A stretch of 64,000 nt of DNA from Phytomonas francai (lineage: Eukaryota; Euglenozoa; Kinetoplastea; Trypanosomatida; Trypanosomatidae), in contig MJCC01000006.1 of assembly GCA_001766655.1 (NCBI GenBank), positions 710,283 to 774,282 of the forward strand, in the 5' to 3' direction. Below the pieces are notes generated by a model. That model was not told the DNA's origin. It saw only the letters and a list, made by a program, of their open reading frames with translations, and did not search any database. The position numbers and the translations under genes are program-made. Positions 18,714 to 28,400 of the stretch are shown here, in pieces. Position 1 is the first letter of the stretch; every line of letters starts with the position of its first letter.

Positions 18714-19877
18714 ATGGGAAACAAGCATTCGCGATCTTCGACCGAATCCGCACACCGTGCTAGGCAACAATCATCGCAGGTGTCAAACCCCGCCAGCCAA
18801 AATGTCAGCGCTTCCCAACGCGCCCCTGCTGCGCCGGTCAGTATGCCCCCCCACTTAGCGAGTCAGTATAGCACCAACTCCCGTGGGAATCGAAACCTCT
18901 CAGAAACGACAGCAGCATCCGCAGGAGGCAATGCCGCCCCCCCCCCTCCGGCACCGGAGCAGCCGCCGCCGCCGCAGCAACCAGACCCGCAGCAGGCCCA
19001 ACCGCCATCGCAGAACCCACCGCAGTTTCAAAACAATAGTAGAGGCGTACAGGAAGGCCAGATGGTGAAGATGTTGGCCACAATCGAGGCCTCTACAGTC
19101 AGTTACAACCCTTCCTCGCAGTTATTGACGTTCTACATCACGACTGTCGCCCCCTCGCTGACCTATGAGATCCACACAGGAGTCAAGGAATTCGTTAAAG
19201 GAGGAGATGTGTTTTACATGCCGAATAAACCCAAAATGGAGCCCACACGTATTTTAATCGAGGGCTCGCACGAGAATCGCAAGATTGCTGTTAAACTAGA
19301 TATCAGTAAACTAGAGGAAAGGGAAAGGGTCTTCAACAAACATTACCCGAAGCAGATGCCCTGCGTAATTGTCCTACGGTATCGAACGACTGAGCTTCGT
19401 AAGAAGGAGGGCGCCGATGACAATTCTACTTCCCGTGGGAATAATGACAACGCCAAGGGCAATAATGACGACGTCGAAGAGGTGACTGTCGAGCATACTG
19501 AGCACACCGCGGTGGATTTTGCTGAGCGACCAAAGCGGCGAGTCATTAGTCAAATAGTTACGACTGGTTGTAGCGCATATGTGGTAGAGAACCTTTACGG
19601 TGCTGGCCACGAGAACGCAACGGGTGGTAGCGAGGGTACGGAGCTAATGGTGGGCTCCACCATCGTGCCGCACGAGGGTGAGGAGGAAGAAGAAGGTCTT
19701 TGTGTTATTTGCTTAATGAACCCGAAGGACACCGCTGTGATGCCATGTCGACATATGTGCATGTGCAAAGACTGCGGGGAGCAGCTTCTCAAGCACAAGC
19801 CAGTCTGCCCGGTGTGCCGTGCCCCTATTTCGACTCTGCTCCATATGCCTTCGTTCACAAACGGAGGCTCTAGATAG
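18714..19877 (+). CDS. N-myristoylated RING-finger E3 ubiquitin ligase candidate, MGRN1/RNF157-like
   Basis: 387 residues. The N-terminus MGNKHSRSS is a good N-myristoylation signal (Gly2, Ser6), suggesting membrane attachment. Residues 20-120 are a Pro/Gln-rich disordered region. A middle domain (about 125-220, starting near MVKMLATIEAST) resembles the region before the RING in mahogunin (MGRN1/RNF157) and plant LOG2 proteins. A C-terminal C3HC4 RING begins at C330 (CVICL), continues with CRHMCMCKDC, and ends with CPVCRAPI. That CxxC-type RING and the lipidation signal together match the MGRN1/LOG2 group. Substrates are unknown. The acidic EGEEEEEG stretch just before the RING is a local feature. 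Confidence 0.82.
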   Translation: MGNKHSRSSTESAHRARQQSSQVSNPASQNVSASQRAPAAPVSMPPHLASQYSTNSRGNRNLSETTAASAGGNAAPPPPAPEQPPPPQQPDPQQAQPPSQNPPQFQNNSRGVQEGQMVKMLATIEASTVSYNPSSQLLTFYITTVAPSLTYEIHTGVKEFVKGGDVFYMPNKPKMEPTRILIEGSHENRKIAVKLDISKLEERERVFNKHYPKQMPCVIVLRYRTTELRKKEGADDNSTSRGNNDNAKGNNDDVEEVTVEHTEHTAVDFAERPKRRVISQIVTTGCSAYVVENLYGAGHENATGGSEGTELMVGSTIVPHEGEEEEEGLCVICLMNPKDTAVMPCRHMCMCKDCGEQLLKHKPVCPVCRAPISTLLHMPSFTNGGSR

Positions 19878-20458
19878 ATACGAGCAAAAAAGGGACAGTT
19901 TCTATTAAAATTAAGCAAGATAAGTAACCCAAAAACAGTAATGCATTGTAGTATTTTTTCCTCTCTTAAGCAAATTTTTATATTAGCAACTCCAATCTAT
20001 TTGTGTGAGCTTCCGGAAGCGAACCATTATGCAGGAGAGGGAAGGGCCGAGTGATGTGTGGGAATGATCAAGGTGGCGCGTAAAGCTAAAAGGTGGGGAA
20101 AAGGCAATTCTAAAATTCATCTAGCGTAAGGGATCCTCTTTACTCGTTACGGTTTTTTTTTTTTGCTAAGTTATCATTTCCACTTTGACGCTTTATATAT
20201 TTCTTTATTTATTTATGAAACAAAAGGGTGGGATGGCTGAGAGTTGCAGTAAGTTTAGTGTAGCATACAACCAGCGACCATGGAGTTTTAGAGGAAATAT
20301 TAATTCCTTTATAGTTATTTCATTATAAAATTGCTTTTCTGCATTTTTTTTTACATTTGCAAAACTTCTGCAACGTTTACATGCAATATTCACCAATTGT
20401 TGATGGTTGGGGTATTTCTTTGGGAGCACAGCTTATATATACATATATCTATATATCT

Positions 20459-20489
<31 letters not shown>

Positions 20490-20554
20490 TGTTATCGCAG
20501 GTTTCTGATTTTTTTTTTGTAGTTATTCAATCGTTAAAATTACTTGAAAAGCGT
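19878..20554 (+). other. Spacer with TATC-type microsatellite and acceptor
   Basis: AT-rich. It contains a TATA/TCTA repeat (20433-20490) followed at once by a T tract ending in TAG (AG at 20521-20522). That acceptor lies 33 bases before the ATG of a 97-residue open frame. Confidence 0.45.
20433..20490 (+). repeat. TA/TCTA microsatellite
   Basis: Alternating TA and TCTA units, ending in a pure TA run, located directly upstream of a polypyrimidine tract and splice-acceptor candidate. Confidence 0.85.
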
Positions 20555-20848
20555 ATGGAGGATAAGTGGTGGTCTGTCACAGCGCAAGAGTTTCAAAATT
20601 TCTACAAACTGGAGTGGCCTAGAGGTGAAAATAGAGGAGTTCCATTACTATGGTTATGGGCACACTGCGCAGGTATAACTATTTTTCCACTAGTTTTTTT
20701 TTCCAATCCTTCATTTTTGAATTTATTCGTATATACACATGTATCAGAATGCGTATTGTTTGCTGTCTTAGTGCGCACGGTGGTTTTTCTTTCATTTATA
20801 TTACCCTATCCTCGGTGTACTTTTATTGTTAGGGGTAACGATATCTGA
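20555..20848 (+). CDS. Candidate small membrane protein, 97 residues
   Basis: A short open frame that I think may be a real gene. It starts at the first ATG after a strong acceptor (pyrimidine tract 20500-20520, AG at 20521-20522), leaving a 33-base 5' UTR. The N-terminus is hydrophilic and tryptophan-rich (MEDKWWSVTAQEF), then LLWLWAHCAGITIFPLVFF looks like one membrane segment (about 31-49) and CVLFAVLVRTVVFLSFIL a second (about 66-83). I recognise no family; a small subunit of a mitochondrial membrane complex is one possibility. The composition is T-rich, and a hydrophobic reading can arise by chance in T-rich DNA, so this is a weak call. Confidence 0.38.
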   Translation: MEDKWWSVTAQEFQNFYKLEWPRGENRGVPLLWLWAHCAGITIFPLVFFSNPSFLNLFVYTHVSECVLFAVLVRTVVFLSFILPYPRCTFIVRGNDI

Positions 20849-21176
20849 GTTGCGCAACATTTTTACAGAGTAGTAATAGATAATTAGGTATTAATTATTT
20901 CAGAACTAGCTGTTCTCACTGTTTGAGCAATCTTTTTCCTTCATCGCCTTTTTATCAAAGTGTCAAAGTGTAATCTGAAAGGGCAAAAATACATAAGTAC
21001 ATATTTTAGGAAAGGTCCCAAGCGTTGGTAATCCATATTATGCGTGTCGGAATATATCAAACCAATAGAAGGACTGCTTCAAGTGTGTGTGTGTAAAAGG
21101 AAATATTTATTACATTACCCCCTAGGCTGAAGAAAAAAATAACCAGTAGTTCTCAAAAAAGGAGTCGAAGGTACTA
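20849..21176 (+). other. Short spacer between two small-gene candidates
   Basis: AT-rich; nothing recognisable except a TTACCCCCTAG stretch (AG at 21125-21126), a possible acceptor 50 bases before the next ATG. Confidence 0.35.
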
Positions 21177-21377
21177 ATGGGTGAGGCTTGCGCAGTGTTT
21201 GGACTCTTGTTTTCCATGCTTGGCATGATCCACTTGGTTTTCTTTGGGGCTATGTTTGACCATAATGCTATTTCTTTTGCCTTGATATCGTCTGAATCTG
21301 GATGGGATCCTTCTGAAAAAGCAAAAATTTGCTATAGTGGCGCTATCATTTACGCCTTTACCTTATTTCTTTATTAG
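21177..21377 (+). CDS. Candidate RNase kappa-like (RNASEK) small membrane protein, 66 residues
   Basis: Open frame for a 66-residue protein with two hydrophobic segments: about 4-26 (ACAVFGLLFSMLGMIHLVFF) and about 49-66 (KICYSGAIIYAFTLFLY). The spacing and small motifs (GMIHLVFFGAMFDHNA, then a short polar loop, then CYSGAI) recall animal RNase kappa, a V-ATPase-associated protein of about 100 residues with two transmembrane helices. Here the protein stops within the second helix, with no C-terminal tail. The resemblance comes from memory and is moderate. The open frame has better composition than the chance frames around it and sits in an otherwise unexplained 2.2-kb gap, but it could still be spurious. 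Confidence 0.45.
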   Translation: MGEACAVFGLLFSMLGMIHLVFFGAMFDHNAISFALISSESGWDPSEKAKICYSGAIIYAFTLFLY

Positions 21378-22152
21378 CACTGTTGTATTTTAAGTGCACA
21401 AAACCAGTAAGTGTTCAAATAGGAGAGCCCGAACTTGTCTGAGAGGTTTCAACATCGCTGAACGTGCCTCAAAGTATGTGAAACTGAAACTGCAAACTAA
21501 ATTTATCTTTTTTTTTTTGAGCAGCTTATTCAGTGAATAGTCAATTCAGAAAGTTTGTGAAGCTTTTTCTCCTCTTAGATGCTTTTATTCTCTTATTAGC
21601 TTAGCATATTTCCCTAAGCTTATGAGAGGATGCTGAACTGCTTAAGTTGATGACTATTACGAAATAGCACCAGGAAGTGTGTTTGCGAATTGTTTTGAAT
21701 ATATTCAAAGCGTGAAGGCGTCAAGTTCAAACAGCATACATTTTTTTTTTTCAGGCTTTGTAGCACTACTTTACTCATTTTCATTCCAAGGTAAACTTAA
21801 TTCTGTTTGCAGAGCCTTTCCTCTTGCTTTCATGGAGAAATTGGAACGTTCCCTTCCCCCCCTTCAAAGAGTGTAGTATTAGATCCATTTCGAAACTTTA
21901 ATTCTCTATTATTGTTATCCTTTCTTCCGACTTTTAGTTGGGTAGCATTTTTTCTCCACTAAGCTTGATTTATTCAAGTTAAAACCATTATTTTTTAGCG
22001 TAGTTTTATTTACAATTGCTTAGCATAGGAACTGGTAGTGTTTTAAAGGATTAGTATTATATTTTAGCACGCTATTGAAGATAGGTATTGCCGCCCATCG
22101 AGGTCGTTTCAGTAGTGACAGGGACTCGACCCCAGCGAAGACCCGGCACCCC
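21378..22152 (+). other. Spacer before the CHCH gene
   Basis: AT-rich, several T tracts, no supported gene. The frame of the next gene is open from 22075 but has no ATG before 22153. Confidence 0.4.
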
Positions 22153-22764
22153 ATGGACCAGTTTGAGCACCCCCTCGAGGGTATCTTCCGCGACGGCATC
22201 CCAGCCCCGGTGCTTCGCGCGTTCGCGCCGCTCTACCAGGCCCTGCCGTCCCTCCAGGAGAAGGTGAGCAACGCGCGGGACTGTTACTACTGGCGCGCGA
22301 ACCCCTTCCGCTGCGTCGACGAGGACGTCGACGTTGTGACGGCCTTCATGCAGGCCTCCGAGGCCTCCTTCCGGCTCTGCCCGCAGCAGTCCGCGACGCT
22401 GCTTAAGTGTCACATGACGGAACCCGCCCGCGCCGTGTACTTCTGCCGCGACGAGGAGTGGGAGTGGCGGACGTGTCTGATGGACCAGACCGGGATGCGC
22501 TTCTGGCCCTACGCGAACGCCCCGATCGGGGCGCCGTGGTCGAACGGCGGCCAGACCGAGGATTTCCACCTAGAGGATCGGTTCTTTTACGAGAACTTCT
22601 CCTGGTGGAGACGGCGGGCATCGATGATGGCGGTCCGGCAGCGGGAGCTAGAGGTCCAGTCCCACCGGAAGAAATGGCAGGAGGAGCAGGAAAAGGGAGG
22701 ACCCAGTCTACAGCCCCCCAAACCCACTATAGCGCCTATAGGCATTAACAACCGGACTAGTTAG
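22153..22764 (+). CDS. CHCH-type protein with three CX9C motifs (mitochondrial, NDUFA8-like possibility)
   Basis: Protein of 203 residues, started at the first ATG. Cysteines fall at 44/54, 76/86 and 98/108, three exact CX9C pairs. The last two form CX9C-X11-CX9C, the spacing of a coiled-coil-helix-coiled-coil-helix domain. Such proteins are oxidised and trapped in the mitochondrial intermembrane space (Mia40 pathway; in trypanosomes the Erv1-driven version). Among family members, the complex I subunit NDUFA8 also carries more than one pair and has this spacing in its second domain, so it is a candidate, without proof. The C-terminal third is charged (WWRRRASMMAVRQRELE). The coding stretch is far richer in G+C than the flanking spacers, which supports it as a real gene. 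Confidence 0.78.
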   Translation: MDQFEHPLEGIFRDGIPAPVLRAFAPLYQALPSLQEKVSNARDCYYWRANPFRCVDEDVDVVTAFMQASEASFRLCPQQSATLLKCHMTEPARAVYFCRDEEWEWRTCLMDQTGMRFWPYANAPIGAPWSNGGQTEDFHLEDRFFYENFSWWRRRASMMAVRQRELEVQSHRKKWQEEQEKGGPSLQPPKPTIAPIGINNRTS

Positions 22765-23044
22765 GAACCCAACTTGCTCTTTTCTATCGATTGCTTTGAA
22801 TCTGGAGGTGCTGGGAAGGAAAGAGGCATGGCGCTTTTCGCATCGCTCTCAAAGAGTAGATATCGTTTTATTCGTTTGGCTCGAACTATACACCCGAATG
22901 CGTGTCAAACTCAGAAATGGCGGTCTCAGGAAGAAATAAAGGGACTCTTTCAATTTGTTCTCCATAGGCAAAACACCTAACGTCAATAAGGGGATGTAAT
23001 AATACCAACTGAGCAGACAATGTAAAGGTTTGATGGCCCGCTCT

Positions 23045-23066
23045 ATTCTTCTTCTTCTTCTTCTTC
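23045..23066 (+). repeat. (TTC)n microsatellite
   Basis: Uninterrupted TTC repeat of seven units, pyrimidine-only on the + strand. Confidence 0.9.
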
Positions 23067-23184
23067 CTTGTTTAGTGTTCTGCATCATTATGGGTTTCAC
23101 GACCCCATGAAAGGGAAAAGCAGTATGCTAGAGGTGTTTTTTCCCAAAATCAAAACCTCTAACAGAGTTGCTTTTTTTTTTTTT

Positions 23185-23207
23185 GGGGGGGGGGGGAGGG
23201 GGAGGGG
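23185..23207 (+). repeat. G-rich homopolymer-like run
   Basis: Twelve consecutive Gs followed by G4-5 blocks separated by single As, directly after a T tract. The run could fold as a G-quadruplex. Confidence 0.8.
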
Positions 23208-25492
23208 TTCTCATGAGGACTTCTCTTAGTACTTTTTTTTTTATCAGGATACCATGATTTGCATTCGTTGCATTTACCTTCCTATGTAGTATCAGTTACA
23301 CGACACTTGGCGCTGGGAATGCATACAATAGAGAGAATCATCGCACCTACAGGGGTTCTTGTCCGAAATATACCTGACCCGGCTTTGTCCGTCAATTTCA
23401 CCAGCTGTGTTTTGGTTTTCTGTCCTTACTTCATGGAGCAGTGTTGTTTCTTCCGGGAGCGCCGTTTTAAAATACACGTTGGCGCACCATTGTTAGTTTT
23501 TTTTTTTTTGAAACCTGTCAATCGAATTAATCGTAGCATTAATGCCAGCAACAAGCAGTTTGATGCAATAGGGTTGCTTTTTTTTTTTTTTTAGCACCAT
23601 CAGGAATTCCTTAACAATCGATTATGTATGAGGACGGCTTCAGAATCTCCCGTTTCGGCTGTCATTCCCGTTAGGTTTGAGCTGTTTGTATTGCGTACCA
23701 AGCAACCTTTTTGTGACAAAAGCCATTCCCTATTGCCATTATAATTGCTTACACTAGTGTTTGGACGCTATGATTTCAACCTTTACATACGATAACACGG
23801 GTAAACACACTACCAATTTGTTTGAATCCAGTGGGGTTTCATTTTGGTTGAATGCGAATAAAGTCGAAACCTATTACAACAGTAAACTACATTCCACAAA
23901 AATATGTTCCTTGTTTTAGCTAACTCCCTTCCGTGTGTGTCTACATATTTGCCTTAAACTCAGTTTGTAGCAATAATCATTTGGTCAAGATTTATCCCAA
24001 TCAGATGTTTTACACAGATACATTGAGCAAAGTTAATTTATCTTAGTGATAAAATGGTGGCATGGACGTAATTGCCTTTAACACGAACGAGGGACTGAAG
24101 AGAGGGGAAAATACACAACTTACCAATGCCTTAAGGCTCCGAGTTATTCATTCCACCGACACAAGGTATTCAATACTAATAGAGTTTCCAAAACAAACAA
24201 ACCAAGAACATATCATATGGATTAAGAGACAGGAGGAAAGGTTTTGATTGTCACGAATGAGGTAAGCTCCGTTACCAGAAAACTGTCTTTAGGAGCAGCA
24301 TGCAACACCATACACGCATGAAGTAAGAAGCTCATGTTGATTCAACGTTTGGCCTTCGATAGTTTCGCCAAATGAATTCACTCCAGATTCATGCTCCTTT
24401 CGATCTAACAAAGATGTCATTTGCTACCACTGTTATTGTTAAACAGAAGAAGCTACAACATCTCTCATCGAAGCCGCTCGCAAGACATTCTCCAAACGAT
24501 TACCTTTTCGATTCATCTGTTTAGGTCCATTGCTCACTGGATTATCAGCAACCCTAAGAAGAGAATGTGGTAACAAAAATTCATTGCTAGATGAGTGCAT
24601 GTGCCATTGTTGATTTGTTTTGTAAAACTTTTTACAGCCTTTTGCTCTTTTTAAAATACTACAAAAGGGTGGAAAAGGTGAAAACGTCGAACACTAAGAG
24701 GTGACTATGAGGGCGGAAAACGGGGAGAAGAAGGATCCAAAGCTAGTTGAGAAGTTCAGAGGTCTGAGGGTGTCCTCTTCGACCAACGAAAGACCAAGGT
24801 TACATTGGGCTCTCTATGCCGCAACTTTCCCTTTACCTTTGTTCGATATAATTATGGAAAATAGCACAGATTCATTTTTATTTATTCATGCAAGTGGTTA
24901 AGTACAGCTATGACCAAAAGGAATGCAGATATACATTCAGAAGCAAAGAGAGTGACTAGAACCACTTTTCAGCTATTTGTGAGGCCACTTCGCTCCTTTT
25001 CATTCTTCAGAAGGATTTCCTTTGAGAAATTATTACTATTATCTTTCCTTGAGTCGTACTGGTAGTGCAAGCTTGACGGTTTGAGGTTTTAGGTAAGTAT
25101 TTTCGATACACGGTGGGTCGGTGCATTCGATTGCACTATCCGAATGATAATTCTTCCTTTTTACAATATTACGTTTTCTGTGAGAGTTTATGTGCAAAGA
25201 TGCGTCTGGACACTTTTATTGAGATTGCATCCGCAATTTTGTCGTAATGACTATTAGTTTATGAAGTCTCACAGGTAGATATCGTAGAGGTAGACATTTT
25301 TATTTTAGCGCAGAGGCTGTCCAAATAGGGTTCATGGAAAAGAGTACTTACAATAATGACTTCTTGATTCAACTATGTACATTTGCTTTATTTTTTTTAT
25401 TCCTTACCTCAACCAAACGGTAAGCTTCATCCTCATTATGCTAATTTATTTCCAAGTGTAGTACTTGTATAGCTCACATAGCGTCGTCATGC

Positions 25493-28400
25493 ATGTATCG
25501 CCTGCAAACTAGAGTACGTGACAACCTTCCGAGGGTGGTGTTCACTAATCATTTCGTCAATTTGTTTCGCTTCGATGCATGTTCATCCAGGGGTTTTTTT
25601 CGCCGTAGCAGAAGCTTGAGCTGCGTTCTACTCCCAGGCACGCACAGAAATTATGGCAAACAAAACAGAGTGGGGCGGGGAAGGTCTACGGAGACGCTGG
25701 GTTCCTCTTCTCCATCGCTCAGTTCATTTTCAACCCGAGTACGTGAGTTGCTCCTAAAATTCCCGAAGGTTCCCAAAGTGGAAAATTATAGCAATGCCCT
25801 TCCCAACCACGCAGGGGAGGAGCGACGGGAGATGCTAATACGAGAACAACAGGCTTCTGAGGAAGATTTGCTTATGTGGTTGGCTGCTACGCCCAGCACA
25901 TCACCGGCATCTGCTTTGCATCCGTTGCTTTGTTTGCGCGTGTTGGAGCGGCTCGGCTACGCCGTGTACCGGAGGCCTGATGCGCTAGAGGGAGATTCTT
26001 TTAATTTTTCTGATTCAACAGCGCCGTCGTTGGCGACAACAAGTCTTGGTCGCACATCTCAATATTCAAATCCATTCTTATTTTCAGGGGATGCTCTGCG
26101 CTTTGAGGGCTGGCTTTCCCGACACGCGCATCTTTCTCTTGCAACCTCTCCCTTACAGCTCCGCAATATTGCGGAGAATGTTCTCGGTCCGTTGGAGAGT
26201 TTGATGGGGGATTCGTCAAAAAAATTGAAGCCTCACCCGCAGGTCGCCCCTGTGATACACATTGCCCTTGAGTGGTGGTGCACGTTGCCCTGCTCTTCGC
26301 GCCTTCCAGCTGATTCGTGGATGCCGCAGTTAGCGAACTTTTACAGTTTTTCAACCGCTAAGTTGCGTCAATCGGATGAAGGCCAACCTTATAAGTCACA
26401 CATGGACACTAGGTCCCCACCCATTGCCTTTTTATTACCCTATTTCATCGAAAAAGTGAGAAGCATTAATCCGCACGAGGTTTGTTCTTCTTATAACAGT
26501 AGAAGTGGTGGCGACGATGCATCAATAATCGAGGGAAATGGAAGGGTTAGCTCAACAAAACAGGTACACAGGGCACTAGTGCATCTGTTTGCTTTTTTTT
26601 TGATAGCTAGTTCTTCGGCAAATCTCGAAGGTGTAGTTGACGAACACTCTGCTCAAGGGGACAATATGATGGTAAATCGAAACGAAGTTCGAGTGCTTAC
26701 AACACGTTCTCAGAAGCATCAGTCAATCTCACCAACCCAAGAGGCCTTTCTGCTTACATGTACTACTACTCAGGATGGGCGAGAATTCACGTTGCCAGTC
26801 ATTACATTACGGGATTCATTGCTTGCGAATGTCCTTTTTTGGCAAGGCACGTCGCCGCTTCTTGCATTACCACTCGTAGCACGTTCCTTGTGCACCGCTG
26901 CCGTCTTGTTGTTTTCTTTTAATGGATCGCGGCCTTCTGGCGTCGAAGTTTTGACTAGCGATACTGTTTCTGTTGAAGAAAAATGTGAATTATCGCGAGG
27001 GAAGCGGGAAAATGAAGCTGTGAACGAGCAAGATTTGTTCCCTGAATCATTTACATCTAGTAAGCAACACATTTGCAACTGCTCAATGACCCTGCAAATC
27101 TCTATCCCTGACGACGATACGTTTCGTAAGCTCTTGTTGCGTCTATCTTCCGCCATAGCTGAGCCTGCTGTTTTCGACTCCACTACCTTACGTGCTAGGG
27201 AGGATCCTTGTGGGGATGAATTTGAAGCCTATAAAATTGTGAGTTTAATTGAACCCATCGTGTCTTTTGGACATCAGGTGTCTGACCCGCAGTTGACCCG
27301 TTCTACCGTCAGAGTTTCCAGCAACCTAGCTCATGAAATCTACGACCAAGATCCTGTTCGCTTCACTACCGACAAGTCCTGTACGAACAACAGAACAGCC
27401 AAGTCTGACATTAGCACACCCCTCCGGTTGATTAACCCGTTGCATGATTATCTGTTCGGTACTTATGCAGAACAGGCGCCGTTCTCGACATCTTGTCTTG
27501 ACGCAGCGGGGCCCAGTTCCGATACCCACAAACTAGAAAGAGCACTAAGGCTGAGTTTCGTCGGCGTCGTGAATGTGTTGACTGCTGTTCTGGAGCATTT
27601 TGAGCGGTCCCGGAAAGAAAGCTGCTGCGCCGCTGCAGCTTATCGGATGCTTAATTCTCGTTATGGTGGGAATGCATCCTATGCAGACACTCAGAGTGAT
27701 AACAAAGCACAACTAAGGTATACCGAATTTGGTCAAATCACATCCGATTCGTTCACTTTGCTTCGAGAGAAGCAGCGGGTACATGCCCTTAAGGAGATTT
27801 GTGAACTACTTCTGAATCACGCCCGAACGAGTCTCCATCAACAGCAACCACCACGGCGATACGCCAGTGAATGCAGTGAAGCACCAGGGATCAAGCATTC
27901 AAATGAAGGAAAACAAGGGTGCATAGAGCGGTGGTTTCCTGACGTCTCTGTAGTTCAGCAGGAGGCGATTCTTCGACGAATGTGTGGTGCGTGTCGTGCG
28001 TTGGTGCGCGTGGTGATGGAGGAGAAACGGTGTAGTCTTATTCTAGAAGGACCTGAGGGGGCCGTTGTGAATGCAGGCGGTGCTTCCTACTCGCTTCCGT
28101 CTGAGGATGATAATTCGACTCGGATGTTATCATCTGGTGATAGTCTTCAGCAAAATAGAAAGGTATTCGCCGAAGTGTTACGGAACACAGCTTTTCGCAT
28201 ATTGGAGCCCTCTCTGTGGCGTTACTATACTAACTGTAACGAATTCGAGCCCCAGCATTTGAGTTTTCCAACCCTTCAGGCAATATGCCAGGGATGGGCC
28301 TCTACTTCACAGACGCTCAGAAAAACAATGAGTGCACGTCTCGCTAAGACTGTGATATCTTCAACTTTAAATTCGTTCTCCCCTGCAACTCGCGCAGCGG

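Larger units (their letters stand above)
22765..25492 (+). other. 2.7-kb spacer, no supported gene
   Basis: Long gene-poor stretch. It holds a (TTC)n run (23045-23066), a G-rich run (23185-23207) and many T tracts. Short open frames at 22774-22980, 23259-23594, 24062-24247 and 24701-24901 show no domain or clear acceptor. I saw no tRNA A/B-box pair. It may be long UTRs or hold non-coding RNA that I cannot recognise. Confidence 0.4.

Noticed and set aside
24062..24247. 61-residue open frame in the 2.7-kb spacer
   Set aside because: Reads like a protein in part, but it has no pyrimidine tract or acceptor nearby and no recognisable motif.
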